A stretch of DNA of 64,000 nt from NCBI GenBank assembly GCA_963971305.1, contig OZ020306.1:70095022-70159021 (forward strand), given 5' to 3'. The notes under the pieces are model-generated. The model was not told the DNA's origin and made no database searches. It saw only the letters and a program-made list of their open reading frames with translations. Each line of letters starts with the position of its first letter. Positions within the stretch are counted from its first letter, which is position 1. Shown one piece after another: positions 11,241 to 23,620 of this stretch. Position numbers and translations under genes: made by a program. This DNA comes from Arcuatula senhousia (lineage: Eukaryota > Mollusca > Bivalvia > Mytilida > Mytilidae).

Positions 11241-12940
11241 TCAGGAAGCATCAAAATACAACATTGTTTGTAGACAAACTACTGAGTAGCCTTTATATTA
11301 TAATTATCTATCAGCTAAATGGCTTTGGTTTGAAATATAAGTCCACACCACAAAAACATTAATCTTCTTTGGGTTTTTTTCTTACTTTGTTTTCATTGGT
11401 TCACATTTAAAAATGGATAACAACCGGTTAGTAAACAGAATAGTTTGTCGTGTACGTCAGGGCTGTGCCCTTTAAAGAACGTTGACCGAAGGCTATTAAT
11501 TTTCAGACAAAGTTATTTCCTGATTTGTCATATTTTTCAAGGCCTTGCAATCTAGGAATAGAAAATTAAATGCTTACATGCGATTGTTGTCAGTTAATGA
11601 AGTATAAGCTGAAAAAATGTCAGAACATTCATCAATGTTGCCTTTTTATCACTTCTTTGACCGCTAACCGATGTTTTATCATTCTCACTGGCAAATACAT
11701 GCAAACTTAAATCACGCAGACGAATATTAATCAAATCTCGTTCAAAGTCCGCATGCATTTTCCCGCCTTATCATTGAGACAGATTGCTTCAATTTCTATC
11801 ATCAATAAAAAATATTAATGGCTACGAGAATGTAGACTTCAATTTAAACCAGATATATCCGACGTTTTAATGTTGTGGTAACAAAATGACTTGACGGAAA
11901 TAAATGTTAAACGACGGAATTAGAGAAGATTTATTTTTTGTTAAAGTGAAAGTAGCACTTTATATGACGCTGTGGCGTACTTGACATTTTAGTTTATTGC
12001 AGAATTGAAAATAACAAGCTTTTACAGCTTAGAGGGACCGAAGAAAGCAAGACTGGATGTCACTGAGAGTTAATAAAAGATTTTATGTGGCTTTTTTAAG
12101 AGTCAAATCGATACAAATACTACTGATTTCATTAGGGTAAAATATACATGCATTTTGTATAAAAAAATATTGAAACATTTTATTATTTAGACAGTAGATA
12201 ACCAGACTACTACCAAAAAAAAACGATGACCTACCTAATTATGTATGCAACAAAAGATACTTACGAACAATTCAGGTGCAAAAATCTGTGAATAGCAAAA
12301 CAAAAGTGACACTGTGCCACGTGACTACACTGACGCCGTTAAGCTATTTAAGAGATCAAAACAAAAAATATCAAATTCCAACATGAACCATTTTTAACCT
12401 GACATATTTGAAATAGATGAATTATCTTTTTGCTGCAATATCAAAAACATATATTATGTCATTTCTTATGTGTCGCTTAACATTCTAAAGATCGGCATCA
12501 TTTCCTGGTAAATGTCTACAATTTCAAAGATTTTTAGTTTATTAAAAACATTACACATTTTCGTATCAAAAAAAGTATGTCTCAAGAAAATTAAAGTAGG
12601 ATGATAAGGATATAAGCAAGTTTCACTGATTGCTCCCTCAGTAAATGGGATTGGGAATTACATCTATTAATAAAGATTCCAATGACCAGCGGACAATAAG
12701 AAAATAGAAGTATATGGAAAGACTTCGAGATGGGGAGGATATTATTGGCGTAAAATTCATTATAGAAATAACAACAAGACTTTGAGGGAGATGTACAATA
12801 TATATATATTTATGTTCAAATATTTCATTTATATGTTAGCTGAAGGGAACAGTAAGCCGTTTGGTGTCTAAAGAAAAATAGATCGACAGATCTAAAGAAA
12901 AGTTCTAGGCTTATGAAAAAATAAAAATTACAACAAAATT
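11241..12940. other. AT-rich intergenic DNA, nothing recognised
   Basis: No supported gene. A short TATATATATATT tract lies near 12797. Confidence 0.4.
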
Positions 12941-12959
12941 CCAGACCAAAAATTTTACT

Positions 12960-13003
12960 ACGCCTGACGCACGTTTCGTCTATTCCAGACTCATCAGAGG
13001 CGC
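12960..13003 (-). ncRNA. Hammerhead ribozyme (type I), alpha family, intact core
   Basis: Minus strand, 5' to 3': helix I strand GCGCCU; CUGAUGA (12997-12991); stem II GUC/GAC closing loop UGGAAUA; GAAA (12977-12974); two-pair helix III (A-U, C-G) with loop GUGC; GUC cleavage triplet; predicted scission between 12966 and 12965; then AGGCGU, which pairs with GCGCCU over 6 positions including one G.U. All conserved core nucleotides are present. This is the small-helix-III architecture reported for metazoan type I hammerheads and retrozymes. Confidence 0.8.
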
Positions 13004-13026
13004 TCTACCCAAAGAGTTAATATGCC

Positions 13027-13203
13027 AAACGCCAGTGGCGGATCCAGAGGGGGGGTTCGGGGGTCGGAACCTCCCCTTTACTCCGAAAATTTTAATTTTT
13101 TGTGTAGATTTTCAGCAAATTGGTCTGGAAACCCCCATTGGCCCACAGAACCCAGTATGTGGAACCCCCCTTTCGAAAATTTCTGGATCCGCCCTTGAAA
13201 CGC
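13027..13203. mobile_element. hAT-like MITE (165 bp) with 6-bp TSD
   Basis: The element is 13033-13197. Left end CAGTGGCGGATCCAGA; the right end is the inverse of CAAGGGCGGATCCAGA. Target duplication AAACGC lies at 13027-13032 and 13198-13203. The CAG.GGCGGATCCAG tip is typical of hAT elements, and some hAT groups make duplications shorter than 8 bp. It has no coding capacity and inserted into a retrozyme-alpha unit. Confidence 0.75.
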
Positions 13204-13654
13204 TATATATGAATATGAAGATACTAAAACAATAAACCAAAAATGCCGAACGAGCGAACAAACTATGACTATGATCAACCTTAATTGTATGTCTGGGGTA
13301 GGAAGAAACCTTAGGGTTTTGACAATTTGACAATTTGAAATTTTAAAAAATGGGTAATTTATATCTTTGATGTGTTCTTCAACACAAAAAAAAATTAAAT
13401 GTTTCCTTGGGACTTTGTTGTATGTTTTAGAAAAAAAACACGACTTTTTATTGTTTTGATAAATACGTATAATTTTTTTTAAATTTGTACTCAAGTCTCG
13501 TGCAGGGACAGTACATTTTAATAGGTAGTAAATTTCCACAGGAGAATAGTTAAAAAGTGCTTAAGTCCTTGTTTCATTGATAAATAATCCCTTTGAAACG
13601 TTGGTGCAATTTTGAAATAACATATTTTTAGCTCCGCTGACATTAACTTGCACC

Positions 13655-13830
13655 GCAAACTCACGTTGTAGTGGGAATAATAGCATCATGTGTCCCTAAA
13701 GTTCAGCAGTACCTGCTTGTTTCAGCACATCTGTCGCGTTGCTGCGATCACTTCAGTGCATGTCAAATCTGGTAAGGACAAAAAATGAAATCGCAAACTC
13801 TGTAGATATTTGTCTACGAGCAAATATTTT
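13655..13830 (-). pseudogene. Decayed PLE-B 3' region fragment
   Basis: 'AGCAGTACCTGCTTGTT', 'CACATCTGTCGCGTTGC' and 'TGTCAAATCTGGTAAGGA' match the post-RT region of the PLE-B copies in order. No reverse transcriptase motif remains. Confidence 0.45.
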
Positions 13831-13869
13831 CAGGAGTTTATATTTTTTATTACATTTCATGAGCTAATA

Positions 13870-14290
13870 GGGTAAGGTATTTGTAATTTTGAAACCACTG
13901 GGCGATAACCGCTGCTGGTGGACCAGAGGTCCCCGAGGGTAATCACAAGCCTGGTAGTCAGACTTGTCTGACACGAATTACCATAAAATTTCTAATATAT
14001 TGTCGCTGAAATTTCCGATTGTTAAATTCAAAATTAATAAAAACACCAGGTTTCTTTCCTTGTAATGCACATGGTCGATATCCTCGGTGCTGGATTTGGC
14101 TTCCTTGTTCGAACGTTTTGGTTTTGAGTACTTTTCGTTTTCAACTGTTTTGGATTTTGACCTTCCAATGTTTTGGTTTGAATGCTACTGATGAGAGGTT
14201 ACTTCTTGAAATATCGATATATAGCATATCAAAATTAATCGTTTATACCCGCGTTTTGGTATTTGTAATCTAATAATGAGGAGCAGCATA
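13870..14290 (+). mobile_element. Retrozyme-beta unit, plus-strand copy with intact ribozyme
   Basis: Body phrases 'ACCACTGGG', 'CTGCTGGTGGACC', 'CCCCGAGGGTAATCAC' and 'GTAGTCAG' are ones I recall from the abundant bivalve retrozyme consensus. A hammerhead follows at 14182-14227. GGTATTTGTAAT at 13876-13887 recurs at 14258-14269, 382 nt downstream and just after the ribozyme. The next monomer therefore starts where self-cleavage would end this one, as expected of DNA copied from a tandem or circular RNA. Confidence 0.65.
14182..14227 (+). ncRNA. Hammerhead ribozyme (type I), beta family, complete
   Basis: Helix I strand AUGCUA (14182-14187); CUGAUGA (14188-14194); stem II GAGG/UCUU (four pairs, two of them G.U) around loop UUACU; GAAA (14208-14211); helix III AUA/UAU closing tetraloop UCGA (14214-14217); cleavage triplet AUA with predicted scission after 14221; then UAGCAU (14222-14227), the exact complement of AUGCUA. 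Every invariant core position is present. Probable role: self-cleavage of multimeric RNA to monomers. Confidence 0.75.
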
Positions 14291-14829
14291 TCCCCTTTGT
14301 TAGCAATTGCTTTTTGTCAGACACAATGATTGTGTTTTCATATAGCAGAGCAAACATAACGATATGTTGAATCGCGATAGCGATTTAAACTGAAACAGCC
14401 AATTTCTTGAATTTGTTAAAAGGCAAAGAAATAATTAATTTAAATTGACCAGAAACTATAATTTATAAGTATACTCAGTAATTAAAGCGTATAAGCACGT
14501 GAACCTCGACTTGAAGTTAACTGATGTTTATCCACATGCTGTTTTGACAGGTGCTTGTTAAGCTAACTATAGATCTAAACATGTTTTCTGCCAAGATAGT
14601 TTTAATCAAACGCATGTCTGGACAAGGCGCAGCTGTCAAACTGACAGGTAAATAGCTATATATTGTTACAACAAAATAATCAGAAGATGTACTTATCTAT
14701 TTAAATATAAAGAGATATGTGAACCGGGGAGAATGAAGTAAACCATCCCAGTGTTTTATTGAAATTAACTTGAAGAGAAAGTAGAAACAGGCTTAAATCT
14801 AAAAATTGCTCTCCAGATTGCATTTTGTG

Positions 14830-15170
14830 AGTGTGGCCCCAAATGAGCCTACTCTTAACGAACCCTACCAAGATGTCTTTAACGTTTTACCTGGTTCACG
14901 TGGTCTCGAGGTCTGCGTCTGGCCCTGTGGCCCCATCTGACCAATCTGTTTCCACGAGAACAGGGTATTGCTCTTCCCATAACCTGGATTATCTTTTTCG
15001 TACCTTCCGAATGACTAGCATCGTTTCTTTATACCATCCTCGGAAATTATGTCAAGAGAGAGTCGGAATATATTTCCATAAAATTTTCACCCGGCCCGGA
15101 CGGGGATCGATCCACGAACCTTCGTGTTAGTATCTTGACCCTGCTCTCATTTACTTTGGGAATTACAGGT
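14830..15170 (-). mobile_element. tRNA-derived SINE (probable), minus strand
   Basis: On the minus strand near 15160-15080 there is a tRNA-like half: GAGCAGGGTCAAGATAC, ACACGAAGGTTCGTG, then GATCGATCCCCGTCC resembling a pol III B box. A non-tRNA body follows to ~14830. No complete cloverleaf is present, so this is not a functional tRNA gene. Confidence 0.5.
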
Positions 15171-17690
15171 GCAAAAGAAGGAAAGCCTTTTTGCTGACAA
15201 CGGCACCGACCATTTAACTTGAATACTTGATGGTAGGGTGGCCTTGGTTTTTTCCTAAATAAATATGTTTAATTTGATTTTTTAATAGAATTAAATGGCA
15301 GCAGAGGTTCAAAATAGACATATCCTGAAGAAGGATTTCTTTATGAAAAATATGCAACAAAATAATTTGACGTGGCTCCTTTACAAATGGAGAAAAATCC
15401 ACGCCGACAAGATAAAGAGCAAATAAAAGTTAAATGGCTGGCTCGTAAGATATATAACAATGCAAATCTGATAAATGTTTAATTGCTATTTTACACAGGT
15501 CGAGTCTTCTAGGTTTCATTTGACCTATCAATCAATCAAAATTTTATAAAATTGACCTTTCAAATGGGAGAAAATAGAAAAACTTTTTCGACGTTTTTAT
15601 AGAAAAGTTCTGAACATAAACATATTTTCTGTAACTTCCTCGCTCATATTTCGTCAATACCAAATAGTTTTGGTTTTCAACGTAGTTTTAGTTGGCATGG
15701 GTAAATTCTCCTTAAAAAGTAATGATACGTTCCACATTTTGACTTCTTTTTCATTCGGTGCATTGGTCAATGGACAATAACATAGGTAAACATAACACTA
15801 AAATCTCCCTACTGGACAATGCTCTCCGGGGGAAAATTGGTGTCATTTATATATTAACTTTTTATCTTATATTGATGCAAATAGACTCACGAAATTTTTC
15901 ACCGCTCATTTTTAACATTTGTTCAGCAAATCAGTTTTTGTTCAATTATTTCTTAAAAAGCACGTGTTTGTGGTCGTAGTTATTTATATACTCTCAAAAA
16001 CCATTGGTCAAAAGTTTGATGTAAACATTATCCTTAAAAGGTAAATTCCTCGACCTGTTACAGGTTCTGTTATTTGGCAACAAGGCATGTATCTGCTTTT
16101 ACGTGGTGATTTAAAATATAAAATAAGTTCTGCTATTTTGTTAAGAAGAAAAAGATGAAACATTTCAAAATAATTTATGAAAGGATATGGAGTAAATGAA
16201 CACGAGACCAGAACACATATGTTAACTCCAACTGCAATTAGATTTATGAGCTGTATGGCCATTGCGAATTTTGCTTTAATGCCACCATCGATATTTAAGT
16301 TTAAACCCCCTAGCACTTGAATTCACTCTCGTTTCGACATGAGTTCCACTTGCTGATAACAGTGGAATTTTCTGTTTGCTTGCTGTTTGTTTGTTTTGTT
16401 TTGGGGTTTTTTTTTTTGTGTGTATTTTTGTGTGGGGGAAGTTGTTTTTCTTGTTTTCCTTTATTTATGTAATGTTGGGTTTTTGTATCTTGTGCATTTT
16501 GTTTTATTTATGAAATAAATTTGAACTTCAATAAAAACTAATATCAGCGGAAAAGAGTATGCTAAAACGTACGTGTAAACTCCTTTGATCATGATACAAA
16601 TGTTTGGCATGATTTTATACAATTTCTCACTGCAAGATATTGAAGAAAATGAAACGGTGTCTATCATGTAATAGATCATCATAGTAGAGAAAAACAGACT
16701 TTCATTATTTTTTATGACTGGTATTTAAATATTTTATCAGAATTTTCATTAAAAGCCTATTGAAATATACCACAACACTAGAAACAAATTTCCCTACGGA
16801 ACTTATATTTTTTTTAAATTTTATTGTTAAGTTAGACATCGGAAGATTGTCATTTTATTAAATGCTTTAACATGAATCTGTTGACGTGGCAAATGTATTG
16901 GTTAATTTCATTTTGCAACTTATTCTTTGTTTGTTTTTAAAAGCACGTAAAAATTATAACAAATGAATAACAATAATGAAATAATAAGCAATAGATCGTG
17001 ATTGAGTAAACAAAATGTGAAATAAGCATACGCCACATAAAAAACCCAATTTTGAAATGCGCTATGAAAAACAGACATCAGCTTCAGTACGATCAGTGAT
17101 CGGTACTTGCCGTTAACAATAACAACAATGCAAAAGAATGATGACAAAATGTCTTAAAACTCTCAGTGGAGCAAGAAAATAAAGCCTGAATATAAGCAAC
17201 AACTATCTTCATAAAATAATCAGAGAGGCAAATATTTATTTTTCCTTTGAACAAAGAAATAAACAAAAGCCAATAAATATTAATTACTTTCCAGTCTTTG
17301 TCAAAAGATCAAACGCACTGACCACTGACTTTAATCTATGTTGTTTACATAGTAACTGCTGGCTTTTCATGTTAGCAGATGGTCTTTTACCCAGGGCTGT
17401 AAATCGGCTTCTGGTTCGGATTGTTATAACTAATAATGATTTTAATGGTATTGTTTTAAAGTTTGTATATTTGATATTGATGTTTTCGACATGAAATGTA
17501 CTGTAAATGTTGATGTTTTAAAGATTAAATCAAAGGGAATCTAGTCTGGTTCGTTTAAATATTTCGTTTGGTCGAACTGGACACTGCAATTTGGATTTAT
17601 CCAATGTGTCTCATATTTAAAAGTATTGTTTTCAACTGGTTCGGATTGTCAAAATTTGATTCCCAAAGAATTAGAAATTTTAGATCGATT
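15171..17690. other. AT-rich DNA with only short spurious frames
   Basis: Open frames up to ~100 codons exist on both strands, but none shows a domain, splice signals or compositional bias. TG/T-rich low complexity occurs at 16370-16460. Confidence 0.4.
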
Positions 17691-17935
17691 TCTACGGAAG
17701 CACCTCAGTAAACCATGTGGATTAATTTTGTTTATCTTGCTATAACAATTTAACTAAGCTAACTTGTTATTTCAACTCAGCTAACTTGTTATACCTAAGT
17801 AATTGTATATTGTAATTGTACATGTATATTAACGCTTCCGAAAAGGAATTGATTGCATTGTATGTTGTTATAGCAAGATAAAAAAAACTCCACTTGGTAC
17901 TAACAGGTTTCCGTACATTTCTATTCGGTTGATTT
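17690..17935. repeat. Inverted repeat, possible MITE
   Basis: TTTATCTTGCTATAACAA (17731-17748) and its perfect reverse complement (17865-17882) flank a segment with two near-tandem copies of 'GCTAACTTGTTAT'. Outer similarity is weak and no target duplication was identified. Confidence 0.45.
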
Positions 17936-18899
17936 TGTGGATTTTTTGTTTTGTGCTTCTTTGCGTTGTTCTCATTCGTGTTTACTGGTTTTGTCGTAGC
18001 TCTTTCGGGCTTATGACACTCGAATGCCCCATAGGTGCTTAATGCGTCTTTCTAATGTGAAAATAATAAAAGTAAAATCTCGAATTGAAAAAAATCCTTA
18101 TTTTTATGCATTTTATTCCTATTCCAAGAAAACAGATTCACATGAATCTAAATACTTAATCAGCTATTATTAAAGGTAGTTTTGTTATGGTAAACATTAA
18201 AGAAACACAGTAAGAAATCAATTGTTTAAATGTCGTTAGTACAAAAATGCAAAGACAAAATTAGTAGACGAGAAAAGTAGACTCGAAAAAAAACCGATAC
18301 AAAATAATAGTAAGTTGTATTTTTAGTAAAACATGAGCTTCGAGATTATATCCCTCTTTTAACGTACTTCTTGCTGTATAAGGGCTTTTGGTCCATAGCT
18401 CAAAAGAAAATAAGACCATTCGAAAAGCAGCTGTGATTACAAATATATTAAGAATCCAACAGGGTTTAAAACCGCGTAAACTGAGAGGAAAACTTGACGA
18501 TATTCCATAAAAATCTAAGCTACTTTTTCACTGATGTGACACCCCAGCAGACAATCAAAAGCTTCAAACCACGCCATGTCTTCACTTTATCTTATTTGCA
18601 CCTTGCTAAATGAGGTTAATGGAATTAAATAAACTAGATTAAATGGTATTTAGTTTGACAGAGAATGTCTTAGAGCAAAAGGTTCAATGCTTAAATTTTC
18701 AAGTTAAAACAAGTTAAAGACCGACACCTTCGTCTCCATGATCATAACTGGCTTAAAGTTGATTTCTCAATTTGGTTTTTATTTTTGTATCAGGCATTAA
18801 AAAAACAAATTTCAGCAATGAATATGGTTCATGATTGCATTGAGTAGTTTTTTGCTGCTTTTGTAATAATATGATCAACTTATGTTACTCCAAAACTGA

Positions 18900-20015
18900 A
18901 AAGCATTAAAAGCCAGAGGCCTCCAGGAGCCTGAATCGCTTACCTGACTTCAATGACTTGTACAATGTAGAATGAAAATGATTATTTGCATATTTTGCGG
19001 CATTTGAGGTGAAAATCTCCTCATCATATAGAATTTAACTCCTCATTATTTGGCTTCAACATATGAAGGCTTTTGAAGAGCACGTATAGCCAAACATTTA
19101 AGCAAGCAAGCTTTTCTTAATCTTGCAAGGCAAAAACTTTACAAATATATGGCCCATATTTCTAATAAGAAGTCATCTGACAGCTTCGAACACAATGCAT
19201 GAAGACTAGCTTTCGAAGGTTAAATCAATTAGAAGCTTTTCACTACCTAAACAGCTTCGTTCTATAGGTCAAAATCACGAAAAACACTATTTTTCACCTT
19301 TAAACGATCATAGCAACTATAGGTGGTAATAATCTATAACAACTTCAATATAATGAAGAATTGTGTTATGCTATACATATGAGTTGATTTTTAAAGCAAG
19401 CAACTGCATTTCTCTATCGACGATTAGATTTGTTCTAGAGACAAAAACATGTAAAAATTGCAATGTTTGACCTAAAAAGGCCATCAATATTATTAGGGGA
19501 CATCTAACAACTTCAATTCTATTGAGGCTTTTAGTTGTGCTTAATAAGCTGAACATTTAACCAAGCAACAGCTTTTCTCTATCTGCATAAGTTTCCATCC
19601 TGTAGATCAAAACATTGGAAAATGCACTTTTTAACCTAAAAGGGTCATAATCCTTGTTAAAGGAGGTCATCTGACGACTCCGACCAAACGGAAACTTTTG
19701 TACAGCTTAATAGGCTGAAGGTTTAAAGGAGCAAAAGCCTGTCTTCATCAGCAATAGTTTTCATTCTATTTCAAAAACACGAAAAAACGATATTTTGACG
19801 TTTAATTGGCCATAACCCTCATAAGGGTCATATGACATCTACTTTTGTAGACTTTATAATGCGCTGAAGAAGGTACATTGCGTCAGATTTTTCTATATCT
19901 CTTATACTTTTTTATTTGTTTTCAATTTTTACCTATTGATCACTCCCTCCTTTCATTTTAATTTTTTTCCTTGTTAAAGGAGGTCATCTGACGACTCCGA
20001 CCAAACGGAAACATT
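18900..20015 (+). repeat. Degenerate ~167-bp tandem repeat block
   Basis: Around five diverged units start near 19090, 19226, 19394, 19562 and 19728, each with 'AGCAA.AGC.TTTCT', then 'TTTCAT.CT.TAG.TCAAAA', then a 'CATCTGAC' phrase. A 40-bp segment from 19653 (CCTTGTTAAAGGAGGTCATC onward) is repeated exactly from 19971. The ~160-bp unit size recalls bivalve pearl cores and old satellites. The CCAGAGGCCTCCAGGAGCC phrase at 18915 may be the element start. Confidence 0.45.
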
Positions 20016-20019
20016 TATA

Positions 20020-23000
20020 CATATGAGTATGTACAAATACATATGAGTCATGACAAATAATGACTTTTATGCACAAGTTGTCAAAGTTCTTTAATACGTT
20101 TAGGATGAAAATAAAGTAATAAAAGTGCCGTAAGAATATTGTTTTTAAAATAAACATTTGTAAAACTTTCTATGGCAGCAGAAAAATATTTTTTAGAAAA
20201 TTTTCATGACTTAAAATTTTAGAAATTCCTTCGTTCAGAAATACTGAGACATGATTTATAGGAAGAATTGAATTTACGTATTGTTTATTCTTATATTTCA
20301 CTGACCTTAACTCTGTTGAAAAAAAATCGAAAGTCTAAATAACCATTTCAAAACAGCGTGGATAAAATTTCATGTTAATTATCTTAAACAACATAAAAAC
20401 AGGGCTGGGAGATTGAATAAAAACATCGCTTGAAAGGTGGTATTTTTGTAAATTAATGGTGTGTATCGAAATTGAAAAGATACGATTGCCACTGATTGAT
20501 TGAAACTGTTCCTATATGTTTAGATTGGAACTTTTTTCTGGTGATTTTCTCGATATGTCTTCTTCAAATGGTCGCTAATGTATGTAATATGTTTCTATGA
20601 GCTTAAAAAGTCACGTTTACTTTGTTTAAAAAAGATATATTAAAACTTTGATTTAACACGTGTAAAATGTCAATCAATTTAGTTTATTTTGGATATTTGG
20701 AATATTTTTCGATATCTTCTGCCTTTATCCATTCAAATGCATTGAAAATAATTTACCCATTGACCCCCTATTTGCTTTTCATTTTTCTAGTTACATGTAT
20801 ATTAAATAATCATAACCAAAAAAAATAAGCAAGATTTGATTATCATTTCAATGCTTAATAGCCCAAAACTTGCTTTAATAGTATTCAAATGAAAAGTCAC
20901 GATGAGTCCGATTTCCCGCCAATTTCATTAACCAACCCTAACCATTACTCCTGACCCTTTACACTATCGTTTTACACCAGTACATGAAAGGCAATTTCTT
21001 TATATATAAACCTGGTTGTTTATTAAGATATTCGTACTACTTTTTTTCCTATAGAACCTTAAAAGAGCGTTATTCAACTTTAAGAATTTCAAAAAGGACT
21101 AACACTTATACTCTTTATCACCACCCCTAGTTAGGTGAGTTCACGTAAAAATGGTTTTGGTAAATGTTTGTGTTTCGATACGATTATTTAAATCACAAAA
21201 ATGGAAAACCGATACAAAACAGAATCCCAACTTGTTTACTTTTTTTCTTCGCTGGACAAAACATATTCCTTTAGATACCTTACCAAAACCAAATCTAGGT
21301 GAATCTTGGTAAGTTTTGCTCATCTCTCGTGAACTCCTCCAGGTGATGCTTACCATGTGTGATCACGTACATGTTTCGCAAGTGTATATATGAAACCTTG
21401 CTTCAACTGTCCTTACCAAAGACAAAATCCTTTTCAGTTACCTATCAATTGTTAATTGAAATCTTCGTACTACTTTCGCTGTGCATTTTTTATTAATGGC
21501 GGTTTAATAGAGCGTTATTCAACTTTAAAATGCAGAAAAAGAGAAAAAATATAAATTGCCCATTGGCAAAATGAAATAAGAGAACAATTAAGCATTACAT
21601 AACTCCGTACTGCAGTCATGACATTCAGCAATTTAGAAAGTGATTGCTTTTTGCTTGTCTGTTTCTGAATTTGAAGTTCGAAACAGGAAGTTTTATGCAT
21701 TATGGGTAAATTGAACATTAAAGCTATTGTAAAGCTATTGTGAAGCCTGTACTTAATGCGCTTAATATCCAAGCGGTATTCTAATTGAAATATTTTGTTT
21801 TTGAAATATTAATAACATGGCTAACAGAACAGAAGTTTTATGTATTTGGCAGGTTTATTTAAGAATTTTAAGAAAACACTGCGGATTTTTCGCGTTAAAT
21901 TCATATTTCAGAAAACTTTATATTAAAATTTTGAGAACGCATTTAAATTAATTTTTAGGTGACCTTTTCCAGTTGTGTATATGTAGTTATCTGTGATAAG
22001 ATGTGGGAAAATTAAGGCTCTCTCTATCATGTCCATCAAGCAAAAACCCTGTCCCTAACTATTGAAAAATATATGTTTTCAGATTATTGTCTTGTCTGAT
22101 GTCTTTGCCATGTCTGCTGCAAATTAGAAGATATCTTTGAAATATAAAAACGAAGATACATTTTCTGAATGTATATTTTATCACATGAAAAAAAAATTGC
22201 TGACATATTACACTTCAGTTAACAAAATCCAATCGGTTTTTGAAACTTTTGAAATATTAGGGCGCCTTTTGATCTACTGTATAGATGTTTTGAAGTATCT
22301 GGGTCTTACAGTCGGCTTATTACCCCTAAGTTAATTAGAGTATAAAACTGAAATAAAATCATTCAATTATACTCTAACCAATAATTGAATACAAACACAA
22401 GTATAGCTTTTAATAACTATTTTATACCCCTTTTTAATTCCATTCTACGACTTCTCCATTAAAACATCTGTTTTTTTTAAACGATTACAAGTTTATAACT
22501 GATCGCTCTACTCAATCAAATGAGAAAAAGATAAATTAAATACTTCCAGTAATTTGACAAAGATAAATGGGGAAATGCATTAAAGTTTTCACAACAACAT
22601 AACTCTGTAAACAACCATCTTAAATATGCGAGAATAACATAGCGAATACCCATAAACTATTATAGTCTATTAGCAAAATGCTTGAAATAATTGTACGAGA
22701 TCTCGTTTAAAGCCGCGAGATAATTAGATCACATAATTTTTAATCCAATCTTGTATCGTGATGTTTATCTACGGGCAATGTCTGAAATCTCAGCTGTGTT
22801 TTCTGGAATTTGGAAATTCCATGGAATTTCTAAAAGAAGTGACTCACATTTTTTTATTGACGTGTTTTTACTAATTGATGAAATTAATTAACATTATTAA
22901 CAATAAAAGATTTTAAACGTATATAGTTTGGTTCAATAAAACTAGTTTTTAGTTTAAACATATTTATTTATCCTGGATTGGGAAACAAGCTTAATGCTTC

Positions 23001-23254
23001 TATAAATCCCTCTCCAGCTAGCAGTCAGGGAAACACCGAAAAAGATAGAGTTAATAATTTCTTCCCCATGTTAGCTGAGTCTTTCACTACGAACCAATCA
23101 TATTCAAAATAATTCAAATAATTTTTACATGCGCTACCTTTGATTGAACTACGTATCATCCAATAGTAGTGACTTTCTGATTAAATCAAGTTTGTGATTG
23201 GACAATTTCAGCTTGTTACTAGCAACAGGTGTGTTATGTTTAAATAAAAGTCTG
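20020..23254. other. AT-rich DNA with one minor direct repeat
   Basis: The phrases 'TTCGTACTACTTT' and 'GAGCGTTATTCAACTTTAA' occur together near 21033-21085 and again near 21465-21530, indicating a diverged ~440-bp-spaced direct repeat. No gene is supported. Confidence 0.4.
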
Positions 23255-23620
23255 ATGCGCTAATTTATTTAAAAGTTTGTCATTGGTTAAACTTTCGATT
23301 GTTACAAAAATAGAATGGGGAAGGTATTATTGCAACGACCTTAAAGTTAGGTTGTGCTATCCTCCCAAACAATTCAAATTTTGCTATATCATAGGTATGA
23401 ACATTAACGGGAGTCTTGCAAATCCCGTGGTGCAAGACGGGCACTGTTCCAGCGACAACAAAGGATACCCTGGAGCAGCTAACACTGGTGGTGGCGTGTC
23501 ATGAGCAGGACGACCCATGGCACATAGCCGCTGAAGAGGGGCATTCCCCTATAATCCCGACTAAAAATACCCATCTACATCAACGGGATATAATGAAAAC
23601 ATGAAATCATGAAGAAGTCT
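23255..23620 (+). repeat. GC-richer dispersed-element fragment (class unknown)
   Basis: A block of markedly higher GC than its surroundings includes CTTGCAAATCCCGTGGTGCA, GGAGCAGCTAACACTGG and GAAGAGGGGCATTCCCC. It looks like the leader of a larger retroelement. Two overlapping short frames (75 and 62 codons) show no domain. Confidence 0.3.

Larger units (their letters stand above)
12945..13420 (-). mobile_element. Retrozyme-alpha unit interrupted by a hAT-like MITE
   Basis: Minus strand. The 3' end carries an intact hammerhead (12960-13003). The upstream body has 'CCCCAGACATA', 'CCTAAGGTTT' and related phrases shared with the units at 50960-52190 and 58037-59267. The 165-bp element at 13033-13197 splits it. 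The unit is non-coding; the minus-strand open frame at 13078-13539 is incidental. Confidence 0.65.

Noticed and set aside
15080..15160. tRNA gene
   Set aside because: Only a D-arm-like and B-box-like half are present without a closed acceptor stem; a SINE fits better. The same applies to 35880-35945.
15758..17147. Several 70-100 codon frames as host genes
   Set aside because: No domain, signal peptide supported by splice structure, or repeat homology; length is as expected by chance in AT-rich DNA.
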